64,000 bases of DNA from Mannheimia pernigra (lineage in GTDB: Bacteria; Pseudomonadota; Gammaproteobacteria; Enterobacterales; Pasteurellaceae): the NCBI RefSeq assembly GCF_013377995.1, contig NZ_CP055305.1:558001-622000 (forward strand), read 5' to 3'. Below the pieces are notes generated by a model, which was not told where the DNA came from, did not search any database, and worked only from the letters and a program-made list of their open reading frames with translations. A program made the translations under genes and the position numbers. This document shows, one piece after another, positions 18,280 through 27,456 of the stretch (its first letter is position 1; each line of letters starts with the position of its first letter).

Positions 18280-18300
18280 AGTATTTCCTTGTATATAAAA

Positions 18301-18333
18301 AAATAGACTATGAGAAGATCCCATAGTCTATTT
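18301..18333 (-). terminator. Terminator of the acid-sugar operon
   Basis: AAATAGACTATG pairs with CATAGTCTATTT across a short loop, and the minus strand continues with a run of T. It lies just after the gntP stop. Confidence 0.75.
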
Positions 18334-18342
18334 ATGATTGCA

Positions 18343-19815
18343 TTACTTATTTAATGTTTTGTTTTGTGATTTGATATAGATTGCAATAATTGCCATCACA
18401 CCAACAGGGAAGGCGAGGTCAAATAATGAACCATCGTTACCCCAAACAAGGTTGGCTAAAATTACGCTAATGCCGCCGATACCCCACGCAATAGTGGTTG
18501 GTACAGACCAAACGATCATCTGTTTCTTCACATCGTTGATGCCCATCATACGGTTTACTACCCAGAATAAGCTGTCGTTAAAGTAACCGAAGAAGAGCGA
18601 TCCCATAGTAGCTGCCTGTGCAGCAAGTAACATATTCACCCCTGGAATTTGAGCTAAGATCGGGGCTGAAATAGAGGCTGCTGTCACCATTGCTACTGTG
18701 CCTGAACCTTGAATAAAGCGAACAAGGGTTGAAACAATAAACGGAATGAGGATCGGTGAAATCGGTAATTGGGCAATTTGTTCTGCCAATTGTTTGCCTG
18801 CACCGCTATCACGCAATACTGCACCTAATGCACCACCTGCACCTGTTACTAATAAAATAATTCCTGCAGTTTTCACACCTTCTTCAAGATGAAGTGCGGT
18901 CTCATTTCTGCCCGTATTCGGAAGAAGAGTATAAACGGCAACCAATACGCTCAATGCCAGTGCGATCATTGGGTGGCCGACGAAAGCGAAGAATTGATAA
19001 ACCACTGACTGTGATAATTCAGCATTGCCTTTTACAGCTAAATCAAACATAGCTTTAATGAAGATCAGTGCAATAGGCAACACGATTGGCAACATGGAAA
19101 GGAACAAACTTGGTAAGTTTTTCTTCTCACGGCTTTCAATGTAGTCATCATATTTTTGTTTTAATTCTTCTTGGGTGAAGACTTCTTGGTTAAACTCAGG
19201 GTATTTTTTATCCAACCATTTCGCATAAAGCACAATACCGATCACAGGTAACACCGCAAGTGCCATACCCACTAACAACATTAAGCCAAGATCGACATTA
19301 AATAATCCTGCCACGCCTAGTGGACCCGGTGTTGGTGGCACAGTGTGGTGTGTAACGACCAAACCACCTGCAAGTGCAACCCCTAAGGTTAAAAGTGAGC
19401 GTTTTCCGTTTTTCGCTAAGGCTTTAGCTACGGGATAAAGAATAACGAAAGCAGAATCTACGAAAATTGGAATACTCACCACATAACCTGTGATAGCTAA
19501 TGCCCACTCTTCTTTTTTCTTGCCTAGCATTTTGATAAAGCTGTAAGCCATTTTTTCTGCTGCACCGGAAACTTCCAGTACACTTCCCATCATGACCCCT
19601 AAACCGATCACGATACCGATACCACCTAATGTGCCACCAAAACCTTTGCTGATTGCACCTAATGTATCATTGACGGACATACCACCAACGAGACCAGCAA
19701 TAGCGGAGGCAATTAACATTGCAATAAATGCATGAACACGTGTTTTTAATACTAAATAGACTAAGACAAATACGGCAATCAATAGCCCTATGATTGGAAT
19801 GGGTAAGCCAAACAT
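18343..19815 (-). CDS. GntP-family permease, probably for D-erythronate/L-threonate
   Basis: A 490-residue transporter of the gluconate:H+ symporter (GntP) family with about 12-14 membrane segments. Family stretches include VVTHHTVPPTPGPLGVA, LRDSGAGKQLA, IQGSGTVAMVTA and FFGYFNDSLFWVVN. It is the last gene of the operon ltnD-otnK-otnC-otnI-denD, the same order as H. influenzae HI1010-HI1015, where the GntP protein is thought to import tetronates (four-carbon sugar acids). It holds a Haemophilus-type uptake sequence AAGTGCGGT at 18892-18900, unlike most of the window. Confidence 0.9.
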   Translation of the reverse strand: MFGLPIPIIGLLIAVFVLVYLVLKTRVHAFIAMLIASAIAGLVGGMSVNDTLGAISKGFGGTLGGIGIVIGLGVMMGSVLEVSGAAEKMAYSFIKMLGKKKEEWALAITGYVVSIPIFVDSAFVILYPVAKALAKNGKRSLLTLGVALAGGLVVTHHTVPPTPGPLGVAGLFNVDLGLMLLVGMALAVLPVIGIVLYAKWLDKKYPEFNQEVFTQEELKQKYDDYIESREKKNLPSLFLSMLPIVLPIALIFIKAMFDLAVKGNAELSQSVVYQFFAFVGHPMIALALSVLVAVYTLLPNTGRNETALHLEEGVKTAGIILLVTGAGGALGAVLRDSGAGKQLAEQIAQLPISPILIPFIVSTLVRFIQGSGTVAMVTAASISAPILAQIPGVNMLLAAQAATMGSLFFGYFNDSLFWVVNRMMGINDVKKQMIVWSVPTTIAWGIGGISVILANLVWGNDGSLFDLAFPVGVMAIIAIYIKSQNKTLNK

Positions 19816-19830
19816 ACTGTTGCTCCTAAG

Positions 19831-20778
19831 TTACATATCATGTTTAATAAATCGTTGAATCACTTCCTTAAAATCAACATCTGCCGTAAAACCTAAGTTC
19901 AGTGACGTTGAGTTATCAATTTCAACCGGCCAACTTGCGACAATGTTGTTAATATTTTCATCAAATTCAAAACGGATTTTTTGTAAGATTTGTTCTCCTT
20001 TTATTGAAGCTAAGTCAGATAACATTTGTTTTACACTGACCGTAAAGCCAGGTAAGTTGATGACATGCCAACTGCGTTGTGGCAATGAAGGCAAAGTTAA
20101 AGCGTGAATAAAGTTGTTAATCACCGTATTCGGGCTGGAGATCCACAAGCGTAATTCTTCAGAAACCGGACAAACCGCTTCCTCACCGTTTAGTGGTTCA
20201 CGAATAATGCTGCTAACAAAAGAGGAAGCCGCTTTATTTGGTTTACCCGGACGTATACAAATGGTTGGTAAACGAAGTACAATGCCATCAACAAAACCTT
20301 TGCGAGAATAGTCATTGATGAGCAATTCACACATTGCTTTTTGTGAGCCATAAGTCGATTGTGGTGTCACTGCTGTCCCATCAGTAATCACATCTGGGAG
20401 CTCGCCTCCAAATACCGCTAACGAGCTGGAGAAAATAAAGCGAATATTCGGATTATTTCTTCGGCAGATTTCCAATAGATTACGAGTGGTCAAGAAATTG
20501 ATTTCATAACCTAAATCAGGATCTTGCTCTGCGTGGCTACTTACAATCGCCGCTAAATGGAAGATAGCGGTTGTTTTTTCGGTAATAATTGCATCTAAAC
20601 CTTCAGGATTTCTTAGATCCATTTCTAAACAACGTACACGGGAGTCATTATTTGGAGCTGTGGGTTTAATAACATCAACTAATACTAATTCTTCAATTTT
20701 GTCTGAATGCTGAGTTAATAAGGTTTTTGCAAGGCGTTGTCCTAAAAAGCCTGCTCCACCTGTAATGACGATATTCAT
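19831..20778 (-). CDS. denD: D-erythronate dehydrogenase
   Basis: A 315-residue short-chain dehydrogenase/epimerase-fold enzyme with the NAD-binding motif GGAGFLGQRLAK at the N-terminus and the catalytic Tyr/Lys pair in STYGSQKAMCE. In the DUF1537 pathway worked out with H. influenzae enzymes, DenD oxidises D-erythronate to the 3-oxo acid later phosphorylated by OtnK. The frame extends upstream to 20970 across otnI, but the real start is the ATG at 20778 (MNIVITGG) with GAGGG upstream. It sits 13 bases after otnI. Confidence 0.88.
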   Translation of the reverse strand: MNIVITGGAGFLGQRLAKTLLTQHSDKIEELVLVDVIKPTAPNNDSRVRCLEMDLRNPEGLDAIITEKTTAIFHLAAIVSSHAEQDPDLGYEINFLTTRNLLEICRRNNPNIRFIFSSSLAVFGGELPDVITDGTAVTPQSTYGSQKAMCELLINDYSRKGFVDGIVLRLPTICIRPGKPNKAASSFVSSIIREPLNGEEAVCPVSEELRLWISSPNTVINNFIHALTLPSLPQRSWHVINLPGFTVSVKQMLSDLASIKGEQILQKIRFEFDENINNIVASWPVEIDNSTSLNLGFTADVDFKEVIQRFIKHDM

Positions 20779-20791
20779 TTTGTCTATCCCT

Positions 20792-21568
20792 CTATTTATA
20801 TTGCTCAAACCAACCCAATCCAGCAGTTGTTTCCGCTCTCGGCTTGTACTCACAACCCACATAGCCTTCGTAACCGATTTCATCGAGTTTATTGAAAATA
20901 TATTCGTAGTTGATTTCCCCTTCGTCCGGTTCGTGGCGATCCGGCACAGAGGCAATTTGAATGTGGGCAAATTTACCCTTGAGTTTGTCGGTTAGGCGAG
21001 ATAAGTTGCCGTCCACATTCTGTGCGTGGAAGTAGTCAAGCTGTACAAACACATTGTCTCGGTTTACCGCTTCTACAATTTCCAGCGTATCAAACTGGCT
21101 TTTAAGCAGATAATTCGGTTTCACTTCCGGGCTTAGGGCTTCAAGCAAAACGTTAATGCCGTGCGGTTTGAATTTATCGGCGGCATATTGCACGTTTTCG
21201 ATAAAGGTTTGTTTATAGGCTTCACGATCTTCGCCTTTTGGCACGACCGCTGCCATCACGTGCACATTTTTACAACCTAATGCGAGGGCGTATTCCAACG
21301 CCAAATCAATGTCACGATGGCTATCGGCTTCACGCCCCGGAATGGCGGAAACGCCCCATTCCCCTTGAGCAACATCGCCGGCTGCGGTATTGAATAACAC
21401 CTGTTTTAAGCCATATTGCTCAAGTTTGGCTTTCAGTTCTGCTGCCGGATAATCGTAAGGCCAAAGGTATTCAACATATTTGAAACCTGCTTTTGCTGCC
21501 GCTTCAAAACGATCTAAAAACGGCACTTCGTTAAACATCATCGTAAGGTTTGCTGCAAATTTAGGCAT
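20792..21568 (-). CDS. otnI: 2-oxo-tetronate isomerase
   Basis: A 258-residue xylose-isomerase-like TIM-barrel protein of the hydroxypyruvate isomerase (Hyi) group. The start MPKFAANLTMMFNEVPFLDRF and the stretch QLDYFHAQ, HIQIASVPDRHEPDEGEINY are typical. OtnI interconverts 2-oxo- and 3-oxo-tetronate in acid-sugar catabolism. It starts one base after the otnC stop and is followed by denD, so it is translated as part of the operon. Confidence 0.88.
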   Translation of the reverse strand: MPKFAANLTMMFNEVPFLDRFEAAAKAGFKYVEYLWPYDYPAAELKAKLEQYGLKQVLFNTAAGDVAQGEWGVSAIPGREADSHRDIDLALEYALALGCKNVHVMAAVVPKGEDREAYKQTFIENVQYAADKFKPHGINVLLEALSPEVKPNYLLKSQFDTLEIVEAVNRDNVFVQLDYFHAQNVDGNLSRLTDKLKGKFAHIQIASVPDRHEPDEGEINYEYIFNKLDEIGYEGYVGCEYKPRAETTAGLGWFEQYK

Positions 21569-21569
21569 T

Positions 21570-22202
21570 TTATTTTCCTCTGTTTTTCAGATCATTGACT
21601 TCGTCATCGGTGAGATAACGGACTTTTTGACCTTGTAGAATAAAATAGAGCTTGGCGGTTTCTTCCAACTCTTCGGTATTATCCACCGCATCACGCAAGT
21701 CTGAACCTGTGACTACCACCCCGTGATTTGCCAGTAAAAAGGCCTTACCGTCTAAGGCTCGTTCCCCCAGCTCTCGGGCAATGTTGATGTCTCCCGGGCG
21801 GTAGTAAGGAATGACCGGCAATTTTCCCACCCGCATCACATAGTAAGGGGTGAAAGCACGCATAGCGTTGTCGGTATCCAAATTTTCCAAGCAAGAAAGT
21901 GCGGTTAAATAAGTGGAGTGTAGATGCACAATCGCTTGGCAAGCCAGATTTTTCTGATACATCGCCAAATGGAAAATCGATTCTTTAGAAGGTTTATCGC
22001 CTTCAAGAACATTTCCTTCCATATCAAGGACTGAAAGGCGATCCGCCTGTAGTCGCCCAAGTGATGAGCCTGTTGGCGTAACTAAAATACGATTTTCATC
22101 TAAACGAACGGAAAGGTTGCCCGCTCCGCCTACGGTATATCCTCGCTCAAACAGCGAGCGGGCAAGATTGACCATTTCAATCTTTTGTTCTTGTTCTGTC
22201 AT
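21570..22202 (-). CDS. otnC: 3-oxo-tetronate 4-phosphate decarboxylase
   Basis: A 210-residue class II aldolase/adducin-domain protein. It shows GGAGNLSVR, the metal-binding HLHS (with IVHLHSTYLTALS) and FLLANHGVVVTGSDL. In this pathway OtnC decarboxylates 3-oxo-tetronate-4-phosphate to dihydroxyacetone phosphate. Its ATG overlaps the stop of otnK by four bases (ATGA), so coupling is likely. A Haemophilus-type uptake sequence AAGTGCGGT is at 21897-21905. Confidence 0.88.
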   Translation of the reverse strand: MTEQEQKIEMVNLARSLFERGYTVGGAGNLSVRLDENRILVTPTGSSLGRLQADRLSVLDMEGNVLEGDKPSKESIFHLAMYQKNLACQAIVHLHSTYLTALSCLENLDTDNAMRAFTPYYVMRVGKLPVIPYYRPGDINIARELGERALDGKAFLLANHGVVVTGSDLRDAVDNTEELEETAKLYFILQGQKVRYLTDDEVNDLKNRGK

Positions 22203-23440
22203 ACAAACATCTCCTGAGCAAAACTGAAGAAATCTTCTTTACCGAAGTTACCGGATTTCAATGCAAGAAAAATCGGTTTTTCGACCGCTTGTAACCAGGG
22301 TACGCCCGGTGCAATTTGTTTACCGATGTGGAAACCGCTAAATCCAAGCTGTTGAACCACAATGCTTGAGGTTTCGCCACCAGCGGTAATAAAGTTAGTT
22401 ACACCTGCTGCTTGCAGCTTTTCTGCTAGTTTGGCAAAGGTATTTTCAATGGCGTGGCTGGCTTTATCGCCGCCGAATTGGGTTTGAATCTCTTTCAATT
22501 TTTCAGGGGGAACGGTGGCATAAACCAGAGGAGCTAGTTCGCTATCTAAATTCTCAAGCACCCATTGGTAGATTTCTTCTACATAGTTCGGATTGTTAAT
22601 CGCTTTTTCTGCCTCTAAGAAATAGCTTGGAGCTTGTTGCTTATAAGCATTTACTTGGCTATTCGTCATTACTGAGCAAGAACCTGAAAGCACAACGGTT
22701 TTACCTTTGCTTGGCACAAACGCATTCGTGCCTTTTTTACCACCTGAACGGTAAGCCGCCATATAAGCCCCTAAGCCTGAACCGCCTGTGATTAATTTGA
22801 AATCGGCAACGGCTTCGGCAAGCACGGCAAGTTGTGAATTATCGGCAGCATCTACCACCGCATATTTGTAGCCTTGCTGTTTCAGTTCAGCAAAACGAGC
22901 TTTCACACGCTCTGCCCCTTGAATCACCTCCGCATAGGCGACCAAGCCAGTTTTGCCTTGGGATTGTGCGTCCATTAAACGCACCAAGTTGGCATCTTTC
23001 ATCGGGGTAATCGGGTGGTTACGCATACCGGATTCATTTAGTAGCACATCGCCCACAAACAAATAGCCGTTGAAAATGGTTCTGCCATTAACAGGCAGAG
23101 CCGGTGTGACCACCGTAAAATCGGTGTCTAATGCCGCCATTAACGCATCGGTTACCGGCCCGATATTGCCTTTCTCCGTGCTGTCGAAGGTAGAGCAATA
23201 TTTAAAGTAGAATTGCGAGCAACCGTTTTGTTTCAGCCAATCTAAGGCTTGTAATGATTGTTGGATTGCTTCTTCCACAGGGTTAGAGCGAGATTTCAGG
23301 CTAATCACAATCGCATCAACTTGACTGTTGAGTGTAGCTTTCGGCACACCATTCATTTGCACCGTTTTTAGCCCGTTTTCGGTTAAGAAGCTGGCAATAT
23401 CGCTCGCACCAGTAAAATCATCTGCAATAATGCCTAACAT
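22199..23440 (-). CDS. otnK: 3-oxo-tetronate kinase (DUF1537 family)
   Basis: A 413-residue member of the DUF1537 kinase family. The N-terminal signature MLGIIADDFTGASDIASFL and the C-terminal nucleotide-binding stretch ITAGGETSSIVVQQL are clear, with SGSCSVMTNSQ in the middle. It phosphorylates the 3-oxo-tetronates made by DenD and LtnD at the 4-position. Start and stop overlap the neighbours (TAATG with ltnD, ATGA with otnC). It contains one Apl-type uptake sequence (near 22284). Confidence 0.92.
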   Translation of the reverse strand: MLGIIADDFTGASDIASFLTENGLKTVQMNGVPKATLNSQVDAIVISLKSRSNPVEEAIQQSLQALDWLKQNGCSQFYFKYCSTFDSTEKGNIGPVTDALMAALDTDFTVVTPALPVNGRTIFNGYLFVGDVLLNESGMRNHPITPMKDANLVRLMDAQSQGKTGLVAYAEVIQGAERVKARFAELKQQGYKYAVVDAADNSQLAVLAEAVADFKLITGGSGLGAYMAAYRSGGKKGTNAFVPSKGKTVVLSGSCSVMTNSQVNAYKQQAPSYFLEAEKAINNPNYVEEIYQWVLENLDSELAPLVYATVPPEKLKEIQTQFGGDKASHAIENTFAKLAEKLQAAGVTNFITAGGETSSIVVQQLGFSGFHIGKQIAPGVPWLQAVEKPIFLALKSGNFGKEDFFSFAQEMFV

Positions 23441-24345
23441 TAGTTGTCTCCCTTTTTTGGTAGCTCAATACCGCTGAAAATTTTGATGACCGCACTATCA
23501 TCTTCTTTGCCGTAACCTGCATTGCTTGCTTCAGTAAACATTGAGTACGCTGTGCTTGCTAAATGAAGTGGGAAGCGTAATGATTTCGCTGTGTCATTCA
23601 CTAAGCCTAAATCTTTGACGAAAATATCTACCATTGAAAGCGGGGTGTAGTCGCCATCAACAACGTGTTTCATACGGTTTTCAAACATCCAAGAGTTACC
23701 TGCTGCATTAGTTACCACATCGTACATCAGATCTAACGGAATGCCGGCACGAGCGGCTAATGCCATCGCTTCTGCACCTGCGGCAATATGCACACCAGCT
23801 AATAATTGGTGGACAATTTTCACCGTTGCACCTAAGCCGATCTCTTCGCCGATGTTATAAACTTTTCCTGCAACAGCATCTAAAACAGGTTTTAGTTTCT
23901 CAAACGCTTCACTTGAGCCTGATGCCATTACGGTCATTTCACCTTGTGCCGCTTTTGCTGCCCCACCGGAAACCGGAGCATCTAACATCACCAAGCCTAA
24001 ATCTGTTAATTTCTGTGAAATATCTTTTGCACCTTGTGCAGAAATGGTGGAAGACACCATCACCACCGTGCCTTGTTTCAAATGTTGGGCTAAGCCGTTT
24101 TCACCGAATAACACCGCATTCACTTGGTTGGCATTAACCACCAACAACAACACCGCATCTAATTCAGCGGCAAAATCGACCGCACTTGTGCCGACTTTCT
24201 TAGCACCTGCTGCTTTTAAGGTTTCCAGATAATTCGGGTTAAGATCCACACCGTATGTGTCTAATCCGGCAGCGATACAAGATTTTGCTGCTCCCATACC
24301 CATTGCACCTAAGCCGATGACGGCTACGCTATATTTTTGACTCAT
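23440..24345 (-). CDS. ltnD: L-threonate dehydrogenase
   Basis: A 301-residue beta-hydroxyacid dehydrogenase with the NAD-binding motif VIGLGAMGMGAAKS at the N-terminus, the substrate motif DAPVSGGAAKAAQG near residue 120 and the catalytic lysine region GATVKIVHQLL near 170. LtnD oxidises L-threonate at carbon 2, feeding OtnI, OtnK and OtnC. It is the first gene of the operon and is divergent from a DeoR regulator across a region with a CRP-like site. A Haemophilus-type uptake sequence in reverse (ACCGCACTT) lies at 24179-24187. Confidence 0.9.
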   Translation of the reverse strand: MSQKYSVAVIGLGAMGMGAAKSCIAAGLDTYGVDLNPNYLETLKAAGAKKVGTSAVDFAAELDAVLLLVVNANQVNAVLFGENGLAQHLKQGTVVMVSSTISAQGAKDISQKLTDLGLVMLDAPVSGGAAKAAQGEMTVMASGSSEAFEKLKPVLDAVAGKVYNIGEEIGLGATVKIVHQLLAGVHIAAGAEAMALAARAGIPLDLMYDVVTNAAGNSWMFENRMKHVVDGDYTPLSMVDIFVKDLGLVNDTAKSLRFPLHLASTAYSMFTEASNAGYGKEDDSAVIKIFSGIELPKKGDN

Positions 24346-24412
24346 TGTTTATTCCCTCAAATAAATTAATGAACTTGATGGGCGTATATTAACCAATAGG
24401 AAAGATAAAATC

Positions 24413-24428
24413 TGTGATAAAGATCACA
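24413..24428. promoter_or_regulatory. CRP-like site between ltnD and its regulator
   Basis: TGTGATAAAGATCACA matches the CRP core TGTGA-N6-TCACA perfectly, about 68 bases upstream of ltnD and 92 bases upstream of the divergent regulator. This predicts catabolite control of acid-sugar use. Confidence 0.72.
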
Positions 24429-24519
24429 AATATTAACAATAAATGTTAAATTTTGTTATTTTAAGTTTGGGGGCTAAATCTGATATAATTTGTTACAACA
24501 ACTAAAATTAGGCGAAAAA

Positions 24520-25281
24520 ATGATTCCTATCGAACGACAACAAAAGATATTGCAATTTATTAATAATAATGGGGTGGCTAGCATTCAATTTTTGGCGGAT
24601 AAGTTAAATGTGTCGCATATGACTATCCGCCGTGATATTCAAAAACTTGAAGATGAAGGCAGAATTTCATTAGTTTCAGGAGGAGCTCAATCTGTTGAGC
24701 GATTAGCGGCTGAATTGCCACATATTGATAAATCAACTTTGTTTCACGATGAGAAATCTGCTATCGGTACTTTAGCCGCAAAGCTGATTTCAAACCACAC
24801 AACAGTGTATCTTGATGCGGGTACAACAACCTTAGAAATTGCTCATCAAATTGCCGAGAGAAAAGATCTACTGGTTATTACAAATGACTTTGTAATCGCT
24901 CATTATCTTAGTAATGCAGGAAAATGTGATTTAATTCATATAGGTGGGAGTGTTTGCAAAGAAAATTTCTCAACCACAGGCTCTCTTGCTGCGGAGTTTC
25001 TTAAAAATCTTTCTATTGATATTGCCTTTATTTCAACTTCATCTTGGAGCTTGAAAGGTTTAACAACGCCAAATGAAAATAAAATTCCTGTAAAAAAGGC
25101 GATATTACAATCATCAAAAGAAAATATTTTAGTAACTGATTCATCAAAATACGGCAAAGTGGCTACGTTTTTTGTTTGTCCTTTAACCGTATTTGATCAA
25201 ATTATTTGCGATAACGGCTTGTTTGGAAACGTGCAAGATGCTCTTAAAGGGCTTGATGTTAAACTAAATATTGCACAGTAA
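24520..25281 (+). CDS. DeoR-family regulator of the acid-sugar operon
   Basis: A 253-residue DeoR-type protein: N-terminal winged helix (FLADKLNVSHMTIRRDIQKL, then ISLVSGGA) and a sugar-phosphate-binding domain (LDAGTTTLEIAH, HIGGSV, TDSSKYGKVATF). Divergent transcription from ltnD implies that it controls the otn operon, probably as a repressor released by a pathway phosphate. The ATG at 24520 gives the usual MIPIERQQKIL N-terminus; a TTG at 24490 is an alternative. Its stop codon touches the stop of the convergent broken permease gene with no gap. Confidence 0.82.
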   Translation: MIPIERQQKILQFINNNGVASIQFLADKLNVSHMTIRRDIQKLEDEGRISLVSGGAQSVERLAAELPHIDKSTLFHDEKSAIGTLAAKLISNHTTVYLDAGTTTLEIAHQIAERKDLLVITNDFVIAHYLSNAGKCDLIHIGGSVCKENFSTTGSLAAEFLKNLSIDIAFISTSSWSLKGLTTPNENKIPVKKAILQSSKENILVTDSSKYGKVATFFVCPLTVFDQIICDNGLFGNVQDALKGLDVKLNIAQ

Positions 25282-25951
25282 TTAACTCTCCCACCTATGT
25301 TCTAATTTATTCGCCAATAATGAAAGTGGCTAGCAAATTAAGAAATACAGAACAAAAATAAGTCCATAAACGAAGAATGACGCATTTGGGCTGGTTAGTA
25401 GTGAGTTTTCAATAATTTGTTGCCCCACTTTTACCACTTCAATCACGCCAATGAGTGCAGCGAGTGAGCTGGTTTTAATCATTCTAGTAAATAGCTTAAT
25501 CGCACTTGGCAGTAGTCGGCGAGTGCCTTGCAGTAGTTCAATATAGCGGAAAATCTGCATACGGGTTAAGCCGATTGCTTTGGCTGATTCGATTTGGTGT
25601 TTTTCGATTGAAGCTAAAGCCCCTCGTACTAAATCGCCCATTTCAGCCGTTCCACATAAGGTAAACACCCAGATACACACCCAAACACCGCTAATGTGAA
25701 TATCTAACCAAGTAGATATGCCGAAATAGAGCATAAAGAGCCAAACTAAGATTGGCACAATGCGTATTGTTTCAAGGTAAAAACGAGCAAATCCACGCAC
25801 AATTAGGCTATTTGAACGCATAATCAAGCACAAATAATGTGCCGAAAACCAATGATAGTGCAACGGATATAAAAGAGATTTTCGCTGTTAGCCATAATCC
25901 TTGAGCCAATCGGGCGGCATTTTGCCCTTCCCATAACCAATCAAATCCCAT
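25282..25951 (-). pseudogene. Polar amino-acid ABC transporter permease (second subunit), broken
   Basis: The original start is the ATG at 25951 (MGFDWLWEGQNAARLAQGLW), overlapping the end of the upstream permease gene by 11 bases. After SLVFGTLF an extra base shifts the frame near 25835, and the protein continues as LIMRSNSLIVRGFARFYLETIRIVPIL in the next frame, including the EAA-loop region (ALASIEKHQIESAKAIGL). A second lesion, an in-frame TAG at 25330-25332, precedes the last 15 residues (PLSLLANKLEHRWES). Two independent lesions make this a pseudogene. It belongs to the same transporter as the intact permease before it. Confidence 0.85.
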
Positions 25952-26600
25952 ATTTTGCCTTCCTTACTCTGTTTTCAAAATGACGAACTAAAAGCGATAT
26001 TGGTAGCAAAATAATTAAATAGGCAATGAATAGCATAAATAACGCTTCGTTAGTTTTGTAATCCATTCCGATAATATCTTTAGTGACGAATAATAGCTCT
26101 GCTACGGCAATAGCACTAATGACAGAGGTTTCTTTAATTAAAAAGAGTATATTTGCTCCAACGGCAGGGATTGAAACCGCCCACGCTTGAGGGAAAATAA
26201 CATATCGGAAGATTTGGTAAGGCTTTAAGCCGATAGATTTTGCAGTCTCTGTTTGCCCTTTCGGAATGGCTTGTGAACCTGCTCGTAGGCTTTCTGCCAT
26301 ATAGCTAGAACCTAGAAAAACTAAAGCAATCACACCGCAAGTGAAACCGTCCCACTTAATCCCGATTTTCGGTAAGCCATAGTAAAGAAAAAAGAGCTGA
26401 ATTAGCAGAGGTGTGTTACGGGAAAGCTCTATATAACCTTTTGCAATGCTATCAAGCGGTCGCATTTTGTAAGTGGTGATAACAGCAATAATCAGCCCGA
26501 AAAGGAGAGAAAGAGAAATCTCCCAGAATGAGAGCTGCAAGGTCAGCCAAGCGGCATCTAAAAATTTGGGGATACTGTTATAAATATAAGTCCAGTTCAT
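25941..26600 (-). CDS. Polar amino-acid ABC transporter permease (first subunit)
   Basis: A 219-residue HisMQ/GlnP-type permease with about five membrane segments (for example WLTLQLSFWEISLSLLFGLIIAV). It has the conserved ELSRNTPLLIQLFFLYYGLP stretch and the EAA loop (GQTETAKSIGLKPYQIFRYVIFPQA) that contacts the ATPase. The gene is intact, but its partner permease and the binding protein are broken, so transport activity is doubtful. Its other likely partners, the ATPase and binding protein, lie 11 kb downstream in the same direction at 12696-14273. Confidence 0.85.
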   Translation of the reverse strand: MNWTYIYNSIPKFLDAAWLTLQLSFWEISLSLLFGLIIAVITTYKMRPLDSIAKGYIELSRNTPLLIQLFFLYYGLPKIGIKWDGFTCGVIALVFLGSSYMAESLRAGSQAIPKGQTETAKSIGLKPYQIFRYVIFPQAWAVSIPAVGANILFLIKETSVISAIAVAELLFVTKDIIGMDYKTNEALFMLFIAYLIILLPISLLVRHFENRVRKAKYGI

Positions 26601-26698
26601 ATCGCATAAACATTCTGGGGATAATGATGGCTATTGTGCGAGAGGTAAAATAAAAAGGGAAAGAATTAGAAATACTTTTTTATAGAAATTAGTTATAA

Positions 26699-26728
26699 AA
26701 AATCAGCACATTGCTGTGCTGATTTTTC
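26699..26728. terminator. Terminator after ulaF
   Basis: AAAATCAGCACA, loop TTGC, TGTGCTGATTTTT: a strong stem with T residues on both strands. It ends the minus-strand ula unit just after the ulaF stop codon. Confidence 0.85.
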
Positions 26729-26736
26729 CGTTTGAA

Positions 26737-27456
26737 TTATTGTCCGTAGTAGGCATTTTTACCGTGTTTGCGGAGGTAGTGCTTATCGAGAAGCTCTTGT
26801 TGCATTGGCTGAATATCAGGGCGAATTTGATGGCTGATAAAATTCATATAAGCAATTTCTTCTAATACGACAGAATTATGCACCGCATCGTGTCCGTTTT
26901 TACCCCAAGTGAATGGACCATGTGAATGCACTAATACGCCTGGAATAGCGGTTGGCTCAATGCCTCGTGTGCGGAAAGTTTCCACAATCACTCGACCAGT
27001 TTCTAGCTCATATCCACCCGCAATTTCTTCAGGCGTCATTTTACGAGTGCAAGGAATCGCACCATAGAAATAATCGCCTTGTGTTGTACCAAGTGCTAAC
27101 AGATCTTTACCCGCTTGAGCCCAACCCACAGCGTTGCGTGAATGCGTATGTACTACGCCACCAATATCTGTAAATTCACGATAAAGTGCTAAGTGAGTTT
27201 CGGTGTCAGAAGAGGGTTTTTTATCCCCATATACACGGTTGCCTTGTAAATCGACAAGCACAATATCTTCAACCGTCATTGCATCATATTCCACACCAGA
27301 TGGTTTAATCGCAACTAAGCCTGTTTCACGGTCGATTTCACTTACATTGCCCCAAGTGAAAGTAACTAAACCGTGTTTTGGTAATGCTAAATTTGCTTTT
27401 AAAACACGTTCTCTTAATGCTTGTAATGCCGGTGTTAATTCAGTTAATTGAGTCAT
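26737..27456 (-). CDS. ulaF: L-ribulose-5-phosphate 4-epimerase
   Basis: A 239-residue class II aldolase-fold epimerase (AraD/UlaF/SgbE group). It shows TWGNVSEID, the phosphate-binding KPSGVEYD, the metal-binding HTHS (VVHTHSRNAVGWAQ) and VLVHSHGPFTWG, with the family C-terminus KHGKNAYYGQ. It converts L-ribulose-5-P to D-xylulose-5-P, the last step of ascorbate catabolism. Context with ulaE, ulaR and ulaG argues for ulaF rather than araD. It overlaps the ulaE stop by four bases. Confidence 0.92.
   Translation of the reverse strand: MTQLTELTPALQALRERVLKANLALPKHGLVTFTWGNVSEIDRETGLVAIKPSGVEYDAMTVEDIVLVDLQGNRVYGDKKPSSDTETHLALYREFTDIGGVVHTHSRNAVGWAQAGKDLLALGTTQGDYFYGAIPCTRKMTPEEIAGGYELETGRVIVETFRTRGIEPTAIPGVLVHSHGPFTWGKNGHDAVHNSVVLEEIAYMNFISHQIRPDIQPMQQELLDKHYLRKHGKNAYYGQ

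Noticed and set aside
20779..20970. 64-residue N-terminal extension of denD
   Set aside because: It overlaps the end of otnI in another frame. The ATG at 20778 has a good ribosome site and starts directly with the NAD-binding motif.
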